Shown here piece after piece: positions 7,003 through 15,992 of a stretch of 41,524 nt of DNA. Under the pieces are notes generated by a model. That model was not told the origin of the DNA. It did not search any database and saw only the letters and a list, made by a program, of their open reading frames with translations. The DNA is taken from NCBI GenBank assembly GCA_019307135.1, contig JAFDKF010000036.1:1-41524 (forward strand), written 5' to 3'. The stretch comes from Deltaproteobacteria bacterium. GTDB lineage: Bacteria > Desulfobacterota > Desulfobacteria > Desulfobacterales > C00003060. The stretch's first letter is position 1, and every line of letters begins with the position of its first letter. A program made the position numbers and the translations under genes.

Positions 7003-7170
7003 GAAGCTTCTCTATAAACCTTTTCCGTAAGAACCTTCCTTCTGCACGGTCCTTTCTTGTTGTCCGATCTTATGCTATTAGGACGTCATTGTTTTGCAAG
7101 CCGATAATATTTTTCTCTTTATGCAGATTATTGCTGAACAAGCACAGCAAACTCGATCAAGGTTCTTGCA

Positions 7171-8019
7171 ATGCCTATTCGATGCAACATGGACAACGGG
7201 GTGCCTGGCGGGGTTTACCTTTGCCAGGTCAATGAAGAAATCTCCTGTGGGGCATGCTGTGGTTTGTATAATGTAGTTGATCCATCCTTCGAAGCGTTAA
7301 TGGAGATGCTAACCCACCGCACCGACACTTTCGCACGCGTTCCGCGGGATATGGATGCTATCCTTGCCTTCAAAGAAAAGATCGAGGCAAGGGAATCACA
7401 GAAAAGGCCTTTTCCGGAATTTCACCACTGTCCGTATATAGGCCTGGTGGGTACAAAACGTTCGCGGGTGGGCTGCCTGCTACATCCGGTAGCCGACGGG
7501 AACAAAGGAATAGATTTCAGAGGGCTCAGTCTCTATGGAGGAATGGCGTGCAGGGTTTATTTCTGTCCATCTTACTACCATCTGCCCAGGGCCTTCAAAG
7601 AGATTGTCCGCGAAGCGGCAAGGGACTGGTACATGTATGGACTTGCAATAACAGAGACGAAGATGTTAAGCACATTTTTCCGAGAGGTGGAAAGGCGCCT
7701 CAATCAGCCGATAACAAAGGAAGAGCTACTCAAAGACAAGAAATGCCTTGAGACTGTTCGAGAATTCCTGGAGCTAAAGCTCCACTGGCCTTTCCGGCCC
7801 GACCCCTTCACGAGATTGGGTAATTACTTCTTTGGGGATCAGCTTTATCCCAATCCCCCTATACATTACGAGGCAATCGGGGAGACCACGTCCAGATATG
7901 ACATCATCTTGCAAGAGCTGGTATCGCACTTTGATTCAGCCAATGAGTTACACCGGGCTGAAAATCTACTGGATGGGCTTATTGACAGTCTATCATCGAA
8001 TATTTCTCAAATGTTGTAG
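7171..8019 (+). CDS. YkgJ-like zinc/iron-binding cysteine-cluster protein
   Basis: The 282-residue soluble protein has the cysteine pattern of YkgJ-type metal-chelating domains: C26, C29 and C30 in SCGACCGLYN, C87 in HHCPYIG, C102 in VGCLLHP, and C127 and C132 in CRVYFCP. That domain covers residues 20-140. The remaining helical C-terminal half is unrecognised. ATG 7171 lacks a strong ribosome site and ATG 7189 is an alternative. The sugar isomerase-like gene follows 27 bases later on the same strand. A metal-binding or oxidoreductase-accessory role is inference. Confidence 0.65.
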   Translation: MPIRCNMDNGVPGGVYLCQVNEEISCGACCGLYNVVDPSFEALMEMLTHRTDTFARVPRDMDAILAFKEKIEARESQKRPFPEFHHCPYIGLVGTKRSRVGCLLHPVADGNKGIDFRGLSLYGGMACRVYFCPSYYHLPRAFKEIVREAARDWYMYGLAITETKMLSTFFREVERRLNQPITKEELLKDKKCLETVREFLELKLHWPFRPDPFTRLGNYFFGDQLYPNPPIHYEAIGETTSRYDIILQELVSHFDSANELHRAENLLDGLIDSLSSNISQML

Positions 8020-8046
8020 AATTTCCGAGACGTTTAGATATTGGTG

Positions 8047-8877
8047 ATGTTTGAAGATATCATAAGAAGAATTCAGATATGTGTCCCTTTCAGACTACTG
8101 AAAGAGAAATACCTGCCCATGGTCCTTGAGAAGAGGATCAATCCTGAAATCGGCATCGATGGGGGAGTCATTGATACACACTCCAAGAAAGAATTCTTGG
8201 AAATCGCCTCTATCCTTCAACAGGAAGGTCTCTTAATCACGCTGCACGGACCATTCTATGACCTTGTGCCAGGCGGCATGGACAAGAAGATCTTGAAAGC
8301 AAGTCGAGAGCGCCTGAGAGAAGCATTCGACATAATTCCCCTGTTTGAACCACTCTCTATTGTCTGCCACACAGGGTATGACAGAAAAAGATACCACGAA
8401 GTAGAAGACGAGTGGCTCGACACTGCCGTTGAGACGTGGGCACCCCTTGTCAAGGACCTCCAGGGTACCCGAACAACACTAATGATCGAGAACGTATACG
8501 AAAAAACCCCAGGGCTGCTTCTTAGACTTCTCAGCGCATTGAACACGGAAAAAGCGGGCTTCTGTTTTGATGCGGGCCACATGAACGTGTTTTCTGAAAC
8601 GAACATGAAGGGCTGGCTAACGGCCCTGGGACCGTTCCTGAAGGAAGTCCATTTACACGACAATGACGGAAACAGTGATGATCATCTGGCCATCGGGCAG
8701 GGCAAGATCGATTTCGAGCACCTGTTCGAGTACATGGAGGAAAACCACCTGAGGCCCATCATGACCCTTGAAGCCCACAAAGAGAAAGGGGTATGGGAAA
8801 GCCTTGAGGTCTTGTCCAGGTCCGAGCGCTTTTGTCGCATTCTTCAGTTTGGCCGGTTGAGCCCGTTTGCCGGTTGA
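8047..8877 (+). CDS. Sugar phosphate isomerase/epimerase-like TIM-barrel protein (AP endonuclease 2 superfamily)
   Basis: The 276-residue protein has the metal-ligand pattern of xylose isomerase-like TIM barrels: LHGPF, IVCHTGYD, TLMIENVYE (Glu), GFCFDAGHMNV (Asp, His), EVHLHDNDG (His, Asp), the GQGKIDF loop and MTLEAHKE (Glu). ATG 8047 is chosen over the in-frame TTG 8041; the ribosome site is weak. The final residues FGRLSPFAG are encoded inside a CCGGTTGAGCC repeat, so the natural C-terminus may have been modified. Substrate cannot be deduced. Confidence 0.82.
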   Translation: MFEDIIRRIQICVPFRLLKEKYLPMVLEKRINPEIGIDGGVIDTHSKKEFLEIASILQQEGLLITLHGPFYDLVPGGMDKKILKASRERLREAFDIIPLFEPLSIVCHTGYDRKRYHEVEDEWLDTAVETWAPLVKDLQGTRTTLMIENVYEKTPGLLLRLLSALNTEKAGFCFDAGHMNVFSETNMKGWLTALGPFLKEVHLHDNDGNSDDHLAIGQGKIDFEHLFEYMEENHLRPIMTLEAHKEKGVWESLEVLSRSERFCRILQFGRLSPFAG

Positions 8878-9126
8878 GCCGGTTTGGCCGGTTAGTTGGT
8901 TGGTCGTGTATAGAGCATAAGACATAGATGGCATCTTTCACAACATCCCACACATTTTTTCTATCACGAGATCGTGCACACTCTGTATAGTAGACCGGAG
9001 AACAAAACATGGAACCTGTCATCAACAAGCAAAAGGAGCCCGAAAAAAATTGATCAAAACTGAGTGTTGTAATCTTACGGAACCTGGCTTTTAACCGGCT
9101 CAACGGGCTCAACCGGCTAAACCGAC
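8848..9126. repeat. Inverted pair of CCGGTTGAGCC tandem arms bracketing an intergenic region
   Basis: The left arm (about 8848-8900) has TTGGCCGGTTGAGCC units repeated and varied. The right arm (about 9090-9126) reads TTAACCGGCTCAACGGGCTC and onward, its reverse complement. About 190 bases between the arms hold no gene. The right arm ends 6 bases before the hyuA ATG, so the hyuA leader could pair with the end of the upstream mRNA. Confidence 0.75.
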
Positions 9127-9131
9127 AAGAC

Positions 9132-11102
9132 ATGAGAGTCGCTACCGACATTGGGGGAACCTTCACGGATGTGGTCACCCTGGACCGAGACGGCATCAAG
9201 GGCTGGAAAGTTCTTTCTACGCCAGCCTCCCCTGATCGTGCCGTGACCGAGATGATATGGACGCTCCCATCCGTCTTCTCTTTCTCCCATGGCACCACAG
9301 TGGCCACCAATGCGCTGCTTGAAAGAAAAGGAGCAAGGGTGGCCTTTCTTACTACCAAGGGTTTCAAGGATCTCCTCTATATTGCCAGGCAGCAAAGGCC
9401 CAGGCTTTATGACTTTGATTGTGCGCGGTCAAAACCCGTGGTTACCCGGGGTCTATGCTTTGAGGTTTCTGAACGCCTTGCCCCTGATGGGAAGGTTATC
9501 TTGCCTCTGTCGCAAACCGATGCAGCCGCTGTGGCAGATCACATCATAGAAGCAGGGGCAGGTGCAGTGGCGATTTGCCTCCTGTATTCTTACAAGAACC
9601 CTGCTCACGAGATTCTCCTTGAAGAGGAATTTACAAAGAGAGGAATTCTAGTATCGAGGTCATCTGAAATCATCCCCGAGTTCAGGGAGTTTGAAAGGGC
9701 CTCCACCACAGCCATAAATGCCTTTGTCCAGCCCATCGTGCATACTTACGCGGAAAAGATACGCGAGGCGATCCAGGCTGTGGGAGGGCCTCTTGACTAC
9801 TACATTATGAAATCTGGGGGTGGTGTGGCAACATCGAGGGAAGTATTCCCGGTGGAGATGTTGCTATCCGGTCCGGCGGGCGGCGTTTCGGGGGGCCTCT
9901 TGCTCGGAAAGCGCATGAAAAGAAAAGATTTGATCACCTTTGACATGGGTGGCACGAGCGCAGACTTTTCGGCCATTGTAGACTACGCCCCTCTGTGGAC
10001 AGAGGAAGGGGAGATCGACGGACTCCCTATCCGGCTCCCCATCCTTGATATCACCACCATAGGAGCAGGCGGGGGATCCATTGCCTGGGTGGACAAGGGC
10101 GGGGCACTACGCGTAGGCCCACAGAGCGCGGGTTCTGAGCCGGGTCCTGCCTGCTACAACCGGGGCGGGAAACTGCCGACTGTGACCGATGCAAACCTTC
10201 TGTCCGGGATTCTCGACCCAATCTCCTTTTTGGGGACCGATATTAGCCTCAACCCTGACAAGGCCAGACAGGCATTTGAACCACTCGCAGCATCGGCTGG
10301 CCTGAGTGTAGAGGAGGCCATTCTCGGCGTGCGCTCTGTGGTCAATGCCAACATGCTGAGGGGTATTCGAAGGACGACAGTAGAAAAAGGGATCGATGCC
10401 AGGGATTGTACCCTGTTTGCCTTTGGCGGTGCTGGCCCCATTCATGCGGCAGAACTTGCAAGAGAACTCGGCATCCGAGAGGTTCTGGTCCCGCCTATGG
10501 CCGGCATGTTCTCGGCCTTGGGGATTCTCCTTTCGGACGTAAAGCTCGATTTCGGGGAAACCTTCATTGCCAGATGGAACACCAAGACCCAACAGGAAGT
10601 GGAGAGGATATTGAACCGGTTCAAGGAAGAGGCCCTCAGATCTCTGGCCCGCCAGGGCTTGGCTCACAAAGATACGGGTTTTAGGTCCGTTCTGGATATG
10701 CGGTACGAGGGCCAGGGCTTTCATCTCCCCGTAGCCTACAGCAAGGAAGCCGACATGGCAGAAAGCTTCCGCCTGACGTTCAAGAAGCGATATGGATATG
10801 CACTGGAACAAGGGCCTCACGTGGAAGTTGTTACGGTGAGGCTTTCAGCCGTGACCTCAAGGGATGAGATCGCCCTGCCAGGGGTCAAGTCCTCTGCAAA
10901 GCGCCAACCAACCAGCAAAAGAAAAATCCTGCTTTCATCAGGATGGGAGACTGCACCGGTATACTATCGAGGCCACCTTGGGTCATCCTTTCACAACCAT
11001 GGACCCCTGGTGATCGAAGATGAGGGATGCACCGTGTTTGTACCACACGGCTGTGACATCTCTATGGAAGAAAATAGTTGCCTGAAGATAGAAGTAAAGT
11101 AA
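9132..11102 (+). CDS. hyuA: Hydantoinase/oxoprolinase family subunit A
   Basis: The 656-residue protein opens with the Hydant_A_N phosphate-binding motif (DIGGTFTDVV, residues 6-15), followed by SHGTTVATNALLERKGA, the Hydantoinase_A core with FDMGGTSADFSAI and the nucleotide loop IGAGGGSIAW, then GPACYNRGG and FAFGGAGPIHA. Length fits HyuA/acetone carboxylase-beta-like subunits (about 650-720). Such enzymes use ATP to hydrolyse cyclic amides (hydantoins, 5-oxoproline) or carboxylate ketones; the substrate here is unknown. No Shine-Dalgarno is seen before ATG 9132. It pairs with hyuB at 11637. Confidence 0.9.
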   Translation: MRVATDIGGTFTDVVTLDRDGIKGWKVLSTPASPDRAVTEMIWTLPSVFSFSHGTTVATNALLERKGARVAFLTTKGFKDLLYIARQQRPRLYDFDCARSKPVVTRGLCFEVSERLAPDGKVILPLSQTDAAAVADHIIEAGAGAVAICLLYSYKNPAHEILLEEEFTKRGILVSRSSEIIPEFREFERASTTAINAFVQPIVHTYAEKIREAIQAVGGPLDYYIMKSGGGVATSREVFPVEMLLSGPAGGVSGGLLLGKRMKRKDLITFDMGGTSADFSAIVDYAPLWTEEGEIDGLPIRLPILDITTIGAGGGSIAWVDKGGALRVGPQSAGSEPGPACYNRGGKLPTVTDANLLSGILDPISFLGTDISLNPDKARQAFEPLAASAGLSVEEAILGVRSVVNANMLRGIRRTTVEKGIDARDCTLFAFGGAGPIHAAELARELGIREVLVPPMAGMFSALGILLSDVKLDFGETFIARWNTKTQQEVERILNRFKEEALRSLARQGLAHKDTGFRSVLDMRYEGQGFHLPVAYSKEADMAESFRLTFKKRYGYALEQGPHVEVVTVRLSAVTSRDEIALPGVKSSAKRQPTSKRKILLSSGWETAPVYYRGHLGSSFHNHGPLVIEDEGCTVFVPHGCDISMEENSCLKIEVK

Positions 11103-11124
11103 GCAAAAACGGAGGATCTCTTGT

Positions 11125-11616
11125 CTCTCACAGAGCGCACAGAGGCACAGAGCTTTTGAGCTGAATCCTTGAGAGGAGGATTCAACTCAAACTGCTATCC
11201 CGCTATCGCGGGAGATGTTCCACGTAGCAAGTCCTTATTTCTCTGCTCAACGTTGATGGTCTCGTAAAAAGTCCGCATTGGACGGCAAAGTAAAAAGCTC
11301 CAAATTGAAGGCGCGCACCTCTTTTTAAGCCGTCAGGCGCAATCCTGAGGAATGAGGCGTACTTATACGCCGCAGTGATTTACCCTGTTAAATCGGCTCC
11401 GCCGTCTCGCATGGCGAGAATTTAACAGGGCGGGGATGCAGCGCAACGCAGAAGTTGGACTTTTTACGAAGCCGTCAACGTTGGCATACACCAGGTAATA
11501 AATGCCACGTCAGTGGCTGGGAATTTTGTCTGATTTTTCCTCTCAAAAAATCAGACAAAGTGTTTAATCTCTGAGGTCTCTGTGAGCTCAAGCGACCGGA
11601 GGAAGCGGGCGAGAGG
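11125..11616. repeat. Palindrome-rich repeat B, copy 1, carrying a nested MITE
   Basis: Both flanks match copy 2 at 25651-25872: the left from CTCTCACAGAG through TTGAGCTGAATCC...GGATTCAACTCAA, the right from AATGCCACGTCAGTGGC through CGGGCGAGAGG. Internal hairpins include TCCCGCTATCGCGGGA and TTGTCTGATTTTT facing AAAAAATCAGACAA. The end motifs CACAGAGGCAC and its counterpart near CTCTGTGAGCTC form weak inverted ends. The middle is replaced by the MITE at 11255-11476. No gene is in this gap. Confidence 0.8.
11255..11476. mobile_element. MITE-like element, copy 1, with 6-bp target duplication
   Basis: The 222-bp element starts GATGGTCTCGTAAAAAGTCC and ends with GGACTTTTTACGAAGCCGTC, imperfect terminal inverted repeats of about 20 bp. 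It is flanked by AACGTT on both sides (11249-11254 and 11477-11482). It has no coding capacity. Internal text (AATCCTGAGGAATGAGGCGT, GATGCAGCGCAACGCAGAAG) matches copy 2 at 22197-22399. It must depend on a transposase in trans. Confidence 0.85.
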
Positions 11617-11636
11617 ATCTTTTATGAGGTAAGACA

Positions 11637-13184
11637 ATGTCCATCCTTGACCCGGTAACCCTTGAAGTCTTCAAGCACCTCATCTTAGCCATCCCCGAGG
11701 AGATGGGGGCCAATCTCAGGCGAACTGCCTTTTCTCCCAATATCAAAGAACGCCTGGATGAAAGCTGCGCCCTGTTTGACTCCAAAGGCCGCCTTATTGC
11801 TCAGGCCGAGCACATCCCTGTGCATCTTGGTGCAATGCCCCTGGCTGTTGAGGCGGTGACGACCGATTTCCCGCAGCTATCTCCCGGTGATCAGGTGATT
11901 GTAAACGACCCCTACCGGGGAGGCTCTCACCTTCCGGACATCACCCTGATCGCCCCTTTTTTCTGGCAGGGAAGACTTAAGGGATATGCAGTCAACCGTG
12001 CCCATCACGCAGATGTAGGCGGGAAGACCCCAGGATCCATGCCAGGGACAAGCAGCACGCTTTATGAAGAGGGGATCGTCATTCCCCCTACCCTATTTGT
12101 AAGAAAGGGCGTCATTGAAAAAGGCGTGCTGAAGGTGTTTGAAAAAGAAACCAGAAACCCGACTGAGCGGATCGGGGACTTGAATGCCCAGGTCGGGGCC
12201 AACCGTCTCGGGGTGTGCAGATGCATTGATTTTATCCGCCGATACGGCGAGGTAGCCTTTGATAGCTTTGTCGAGGCTATTATCGATTATACGAGATCAA
12301 GGGTGGCCGCCCATCTCTCGGCGCTTCCTGACGGCATGTCTGATGCATCCGACAATTTGGACGGCGAAAAAAAGCCTATCCCCATCACAGTTAAAGTAAA
12401 GCTCGAAGGAGATCGGTTTGAAATCGATTTTACAGGGACCGCACCCGAAAGTGACGGAAATGCCAACGCGCCCATCAGCGTGACCACGTCGGCTGTCTAT
12501 TATGTCCTAAGATGTCTTCTCCCTGCCGATATCCCGCCCAACCATGGATGTTATGAGACCTTGGATGTCGTGGCACCCGAAGGCACCCTCCTCAATCCAC
12601 AGCCGCCAGCAGCCGTTAGTTCCGGAAATGTGGAAACCTCCCAAAGGATTGTTGACGTACTCCTGCTTGCCCTAAAGGATCTTCTACCTGGCCAGATCCC
12701 GGCCCAGGGCCAGGGCACGATGAACAACCTTGCGCTGGGATGGAAGGAAAAGACCTATTACGAGACGATAGCGGGCGGTATGGGCGCAAGCCCGAAGTGC
12801 GACGGGGCTTGCGCCGTCCAGGTCCATATGACCAACACGGCCACCACACCGACCGAGGTCCTGGAAAGCGTCTATCCCATACGGGTCCTCAAGACCGAAC
12901 TGAGGGAAGGATCAGGAGGTGCTGGCCTCCATACAGGAGGGATGGGGGTGACCCGTGAACTCCTTCTCCTTGAAGATGCTGTCGTATCCATTCAATCGGA
13001 AAGAAGACGTTTTCCGCCCAGAGGGATAGCCGGGGGCGGTGACGGAACCTGTGGCAACAATCATTTGAGACGCACGGATGGGACTGAGGTGCCCCTTCCG
13101 AGCCGCACCACTTTTCAGGCGTCCAAAGGGGAGACCATCATCATCAACACGCCCGGTGGAGGTGGTTGGGGACGATCACCCTAA
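11637..13184 (+). CDS. hyuB: Hydantoinase/oxoprolinase family subunit B
   Basis: The 515-residue protein opens with the family's LDPVTLEVFKHLILAIPEEMG and continues with the HyuB hallmarks: IKERLDESCALFD, AQAEHIPVHLGAM, GDQVIVNDPYRGGSHLPDITL, NRAHHADVGG, the central EIDFTGTAPESDGNAN and the C-terminal TPGGGGWG. Length is normal for subunit B (about 500-600). ATG 11637 follows GAGGTAAG. It normally forms a complex with HyuA; here a 534-bp repeat-filled gap separates the two, so shared transcription is uncertain. The stop overlaps the convergent HNH gene by 4 bases. Confidence 0.9.
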   Translation: MSILDPVTLEVFKHLILAIPEEMGANLRRTAFSPNIKERLDESCALFDSKGRLIAQAEHIPVHLGAMPLAVEAVTTDFPQLSPGDQVIVNDPYRGGSHLPDITLIAPFFWQGRLKGYAVNRAHHADVGGKTPGSMPGTSSTLYEEGIVIPPTLFVRKGVIEKGVLKVFEKETRNPTERIGDLNAQVGANRLGVCRCIDFIRRYGEVAFDSFVEAIIDYTRSRVAAHLSALPDGMSDASDNLDGEKKPIPITVKVKLEGDRFEIDFTGTAPESDGNANAPISVTTSAVYYVLRCLLPADIPPNHGCYETLDVVAPEGTLLNPQPPAAVSSGNVETSQRIVDVLLLALKDLLPGQIPAQGQGTMNNLALGWKEKTYYETIAGGMGASPKCDGACAVQVHMTNTATTPTEVLESVYPIRVLKTELREGSGGAGLHTGGMGVTRELLLLEDAVVSIQSERRRFPPRGIAGGGDGTCGNNHLRRTDGTEVPLPSRTTFQASKGETIIINTPGGGGWGRSP

Positions 13185-13708
13185 GAATCCTTCAACTCCA
13201 GATTCCAGTACAGATAATCTCGCCAGGACTCGGGAACAGTCCTGACGCCAATGGTGATCATAAGGAAGGGTACCCAGTCGGGCTTTATGGGGTTTTTCAG
13301 AAGCTTGAAACCTGACTCCTTGAGAGTCCTGGCTCCCTTTCTCCCGTTACACCTGTAACAGCACGTAACAATATTGCTCCACTCGGTCTTTCCCCCGTAT
13401 CTTTTGGGGACTACATGATCGAAGGTCAGATCTTGAGATTCAAATCCGTGTCCGCAGTACTGGCATTGGAAATTGTCTCGGGCATAGATGTTTGCCCGGG
13501 AAAATTTGATATCTTTTTTCCTGTACCTTACGTATCTGAGCAAACGAAGGACAGCCGGGAGTTTGATGGCAAAGGTAACCGAGCGGATCTCCCTGTCGTA
13601 CTGCTCCAGCACCTCCACTTTTTGCAAGGTGAGAAGTCTTATGGCCCTTTTCCAGTCAATTACCTTTAAAGGCTCAAAGGTGGCATTCAGTAGTAGCACC
13701 TGCTCCAT
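13181..13708 (-). CDS. HNH endonuclease domain protein
   Basis: The 175-residue protein has an N-terminal region (LLLNATFEPLKVIDWKRAI) typical of a common bacterial HNH family. The nuclease module follows at residues 75-130: RDNFQCQYCGHGF (first CxxC), LTFDHVVPKRYGGKTEWSNIV (His of HNH with Asn) and CCYRCNGRKGARTL (second CxxC). ATG 13708 has GGAAGG upstream. It is convergent with hyuB, overlapping by 4 bases. It is not linked to a restriction or phage gene here. These proteins are widespread and of unproven role. Confidence 0.85.
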   Translation of the reverse strand: MEQVLLLNATFEPLKVIDWKRAIRLLTLQKVEVLEQYDREIRSVTFAIKLPAVLRLLRYVRYRKKDIKFSRANIYARDNFQCQYCGHGFESQDLTFDHVVPKRYGGKTEWSNIVTCCYRCNGRKGARTLKESGFKLLKNPIKPDWVPFLMITIGVRTVPESWRDYLYWNLELKDS

Positions 13709-13914
13709 GATATCCTTCCCGCAGTCTCTCCAGCCCCAAAATTCAGAATTCTCGGAAACCCTTTCAGTAAAACTTTATCCGCTTTATTATTGATTTTGAG
13801 GGCATTTGTCAAGTTTTGTTTCTATGTGCTTTTCATGTCGGAAAGGGGGAAGCAACAACAGATTTTTCGTTGACTCTCTTTCAGATTTTGTGTAACATTA
13901 AAAAATAAGTCTAA

Positions 13915-13988
13915 TGGGAGGTCGTTCAGCGGTAGGACTGCGGACTCTGACTCCGCCAACCAAGGTTCGAATCCTTGCCTCCCAGCCA
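13915..13988 (+). tRNA. tRNA-Gln (anticodon CTG), CCA encoded
   Basis: The acceptor stem TGGGAGG (13915-13921) pairs with CCTCCCA (13978-13984), followed by G and encoded CCA. The D arm is GTTC/GGAC, the anticodon stem GCGGA/TCCGC with loop CTCTGAC giving anticodon CTG (reads CAG), the variable loop is short, and the T arm is CAAGG TTCGAAT CCTTG. The U1-A72 pair is typical of tRNA-Gln and a GlnRS identity feature. The 3' CCA ends 2 bases before the stop of convergent glnS. Confidence 0.96.
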
Positions 13989-13990
13989 CT

Positions 13991-15685
13991 CTACTCCTTC
14001 TTCTTCGCAATCTTGGCCCATGAATCACGTAGCGTTACTGTCCTATTGAACACGAGCGCTCCATCGGAAGAATCCCGGGAATCGATACAGAAATAGCCCT
14101 GTCTCAGGAATTGGTAGCGACTTCCCGGTGTCGCACCTGCCAGATCTGGTTCAACTCGGCACGACGTCAACGTCTCCAGCGAGTTCGGATTCAAATAAGC
14201 TTTGAAATCAGGACCATTCTTTTCATCGTCCGGGTTTGCCTTTACGAAGAGATAATCATACAAGCGAACTTCGGCTTTGAGCGAGTGGGCAGCCGAAACC
14301 CAGTGCAGTGTTCCTTTGACCTTGCGTCCGTCTTCAGACCAACCACCTCGTGTCTCCGGATCGTAGGTACAGTGCAGCTCCACAATTTCGCCGGTTTGTT
14401 CATCCTTAACCACACCCACACATGTGATATAATATGCATGTTTTAGCCGTACCTCACGACCGGGGGCCAAACGGAAGAACTTTTTCGGCGGGTCTTCAAG
14501 AAAATCCTCTCGTTCAATGTACAGCTCGCGTGAAAAAGGAACCTTCCGAGACCCCATACCGGGATCCTCCGGATTGTTTATGGCCTCCAGGTCTTCCACC
14601 TGGCCTTCCGGATAGTTGTCTATGACGAGGCGAAGTGGTCGCAACACTCCCATTACACGGGGCGCTCTTTGATTCAAATCTTCGCGGATGCAATACTCGA
14701 GCAGTGCCATGTCGACGATACTATCCCTCTTGGCTACTCCGATGCGCTCACAAAAGTTTCGGATTGACTCTGGTGTGTATCCACGCCTCCGCATACCCGA
14801 AATCGTGGGCATTCGTGGATCGTCCCATCCGCTGACATACCTTTGTTCTACCAATTGCACAAGCTTTCGCTTACTCAGCACGGTGTAGGTGAGATTGAGG
14901 CGAGCGAACTCGATTTGCTGTGGATGATAGACCTTCAACTCGTCAAGGAACCAGTCGTACAATGGGCGATTATCTTCAAATTCCAGGGAACAAAGGGAAT
15001 GTGTGATCCCTTCGATGGAATCCGAAAGGCAATGGGCAAAGTCGTACAACGGATAGATGCACCACTTGTTGCCCGTCCTGTGATGTTCTGCCCGTCGAAT
15101 CCGGTAGATGGTCGGATCTCGCATGTTCAGATTCGGAGAGATCATATCAATTTTTGCTCGAAGGACGCGAGAACCGTCCTCGAATTCGCCTGCCCGCATG
15201 CGCTCGAACAGGTCCAGGTTCTCTTCGACCGAACGTGTGCGATACGGGCTTTCTTTGCCTGGCTGAGTCAGGGTACCGCGGTACTCTCTGATTTCCTCTG
15301 CGCTCAAGTCGCAAACATACGCCTTGCCTTGTTTTATTAACTGCACAGCGTACTCGTATAGCTTCTCGAAGTAGTCAGATGCGTAAAACAGCCGATCCCC
15401 CCAATCGAATCCGAGCCATCGAACGTCCGATTTGATCGATTCCACATATTCAATGTCCTCCTTGCTTGGATTCGTGTCATCGAATCGCAGATTGCAAACG
15501 CCCCCGTATTCAGCAGCAATACCAAAATTGAGGCAGATGGACTTGGCGTGCCCAATATGCAGATAGCCGTTCGGCTCCGGTGGAAATCGGGTCATGACTC
15601 GACCTTCGTTCTTGTTCGCCTTCAAGTCTTCCGCGATGATATTACGAATGAAGTTGGGGGAACATGTTGAATCGGTCGTGGTCAT
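13991..15685 (-). CDS. glnS: Glutaminyl-tRNA synthetase
   Basis: The 564-residue class Ic synthetase charges tRNA-Gln with glutamine. [15 protein letters not shown] near residue 35 carries the HIGH motif, DDTNPSKE follows, and VLSKRKL is the KMSKS-type loop. [22 protein letters not shown] and the C-terminal beta-barrel text ([19 protein letters not shown]) are specific to GlnRS rather than GluRS. The length is that of E. coli GlnS. Presence of GlnRS shows the direct route to Gln-tRNA. It is convergent with, and almost touching, a tRNA-Gln gene. Confidence 0.97.
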   Translation of the reverse strand: MTTTDSTCSPNFIRNIIAEDLKANKNEGRVMTRFPPEPNGYLHIGHAKSICLNFGIAAEYGGVCNLRFDDTNPSKEDIEYVESIKSDVRWLGFDWGDRLFYASDYFEKLYEYAVQLIKQGKAYVCDLSAEEIREYRGTLTQPGKESPYRTRSVEENLDLFERMRAGEFEDGSRVLRAKIDMISPNLNMRDPTIYRIRRAEHHRTGNKWCIYPLYDFAHCLSDSIEGITHSLCSLEFEDNRPLYDWFLDELKVYHPQQIEFARLNLTYTVLSKRKLVQLVEQRYVSGWDDPRMPTISGMRRRGYTPESIRNFCERIGVAKRDSIVDMALLEYCIREDLNQRAPRVMGVLRPLRLVIDNYPEGQVEDLEAINNPEDPGMGSRKVPFSRELYIEREDFLEDPPKKFFRLAPGREVRLKHAYYITCVGVVKDEQTGEIVELHCTYDPETRGGWSEDGRKVKGTLHWVSAAHSLKAEVRLYDYLFVKANPDDEKNGPDFKAYLNPNSLETLTSCRVEPDLAGATPGSRYQFLRQGYFCIDSRDSSDGALVFNRTVTLRDSWAKIAKKKE

Positions 15686-15689
15686 AGCC

Positions 15690-15992
15690 GCAGTTCTCTC
15701 TTTTCTCCATTGCCAAGGTTTTGTTAATATCTATAATGAAGTTCGTGTTTTTTCTGGCAGAAAATTTTAAAAGACAATCACGAAAGCACGAAATGACGAA
15801 AACACGAAAAAGACCAAAGCCCAAACAAATGCAATGCGCCGAAATTCAATGTGAGAAACTTTGGTAATTTGTCATTGGGATTTGACTTGACATTTGGTTT
15901 TAGTATTTGAACTTGTTTCTTTTCGTGTTTTCGTACTTTCGTGTTTTCGTGATTAGTTCTTTTTTTGGTTCCGACCTGTCGGGGTCATGTAT
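15690..15992. repeat. Intergenic region with inverted CACGAAAA-type tandem arms
   Basis: The left arm (about 15778-15811) contains CACGAAAGCACGAAATGACG and onward. The right arm (about 15918-15950) has TTTTCGTGTTTTCGTACTTTCGTG, its reverse complement. About 105 bases separate the arms. No gene is visible. A promoter for glnS presumably lies at the left edge but I see no convincing boxes. Confidence 0.7.

Noticed and set aside
8759..9367. Minus-strand ORF across the isomerase end and hyuA start
   Set aside because: Both ends are antisense to well-supported genes and the middle is inverted repeat.
13488..13793. Plus-strand ORF antisense to the HNH gene
   Set aside because: The minus-strand HNH frame has both zinc pairs and the HNH motif; the plus frame has none.
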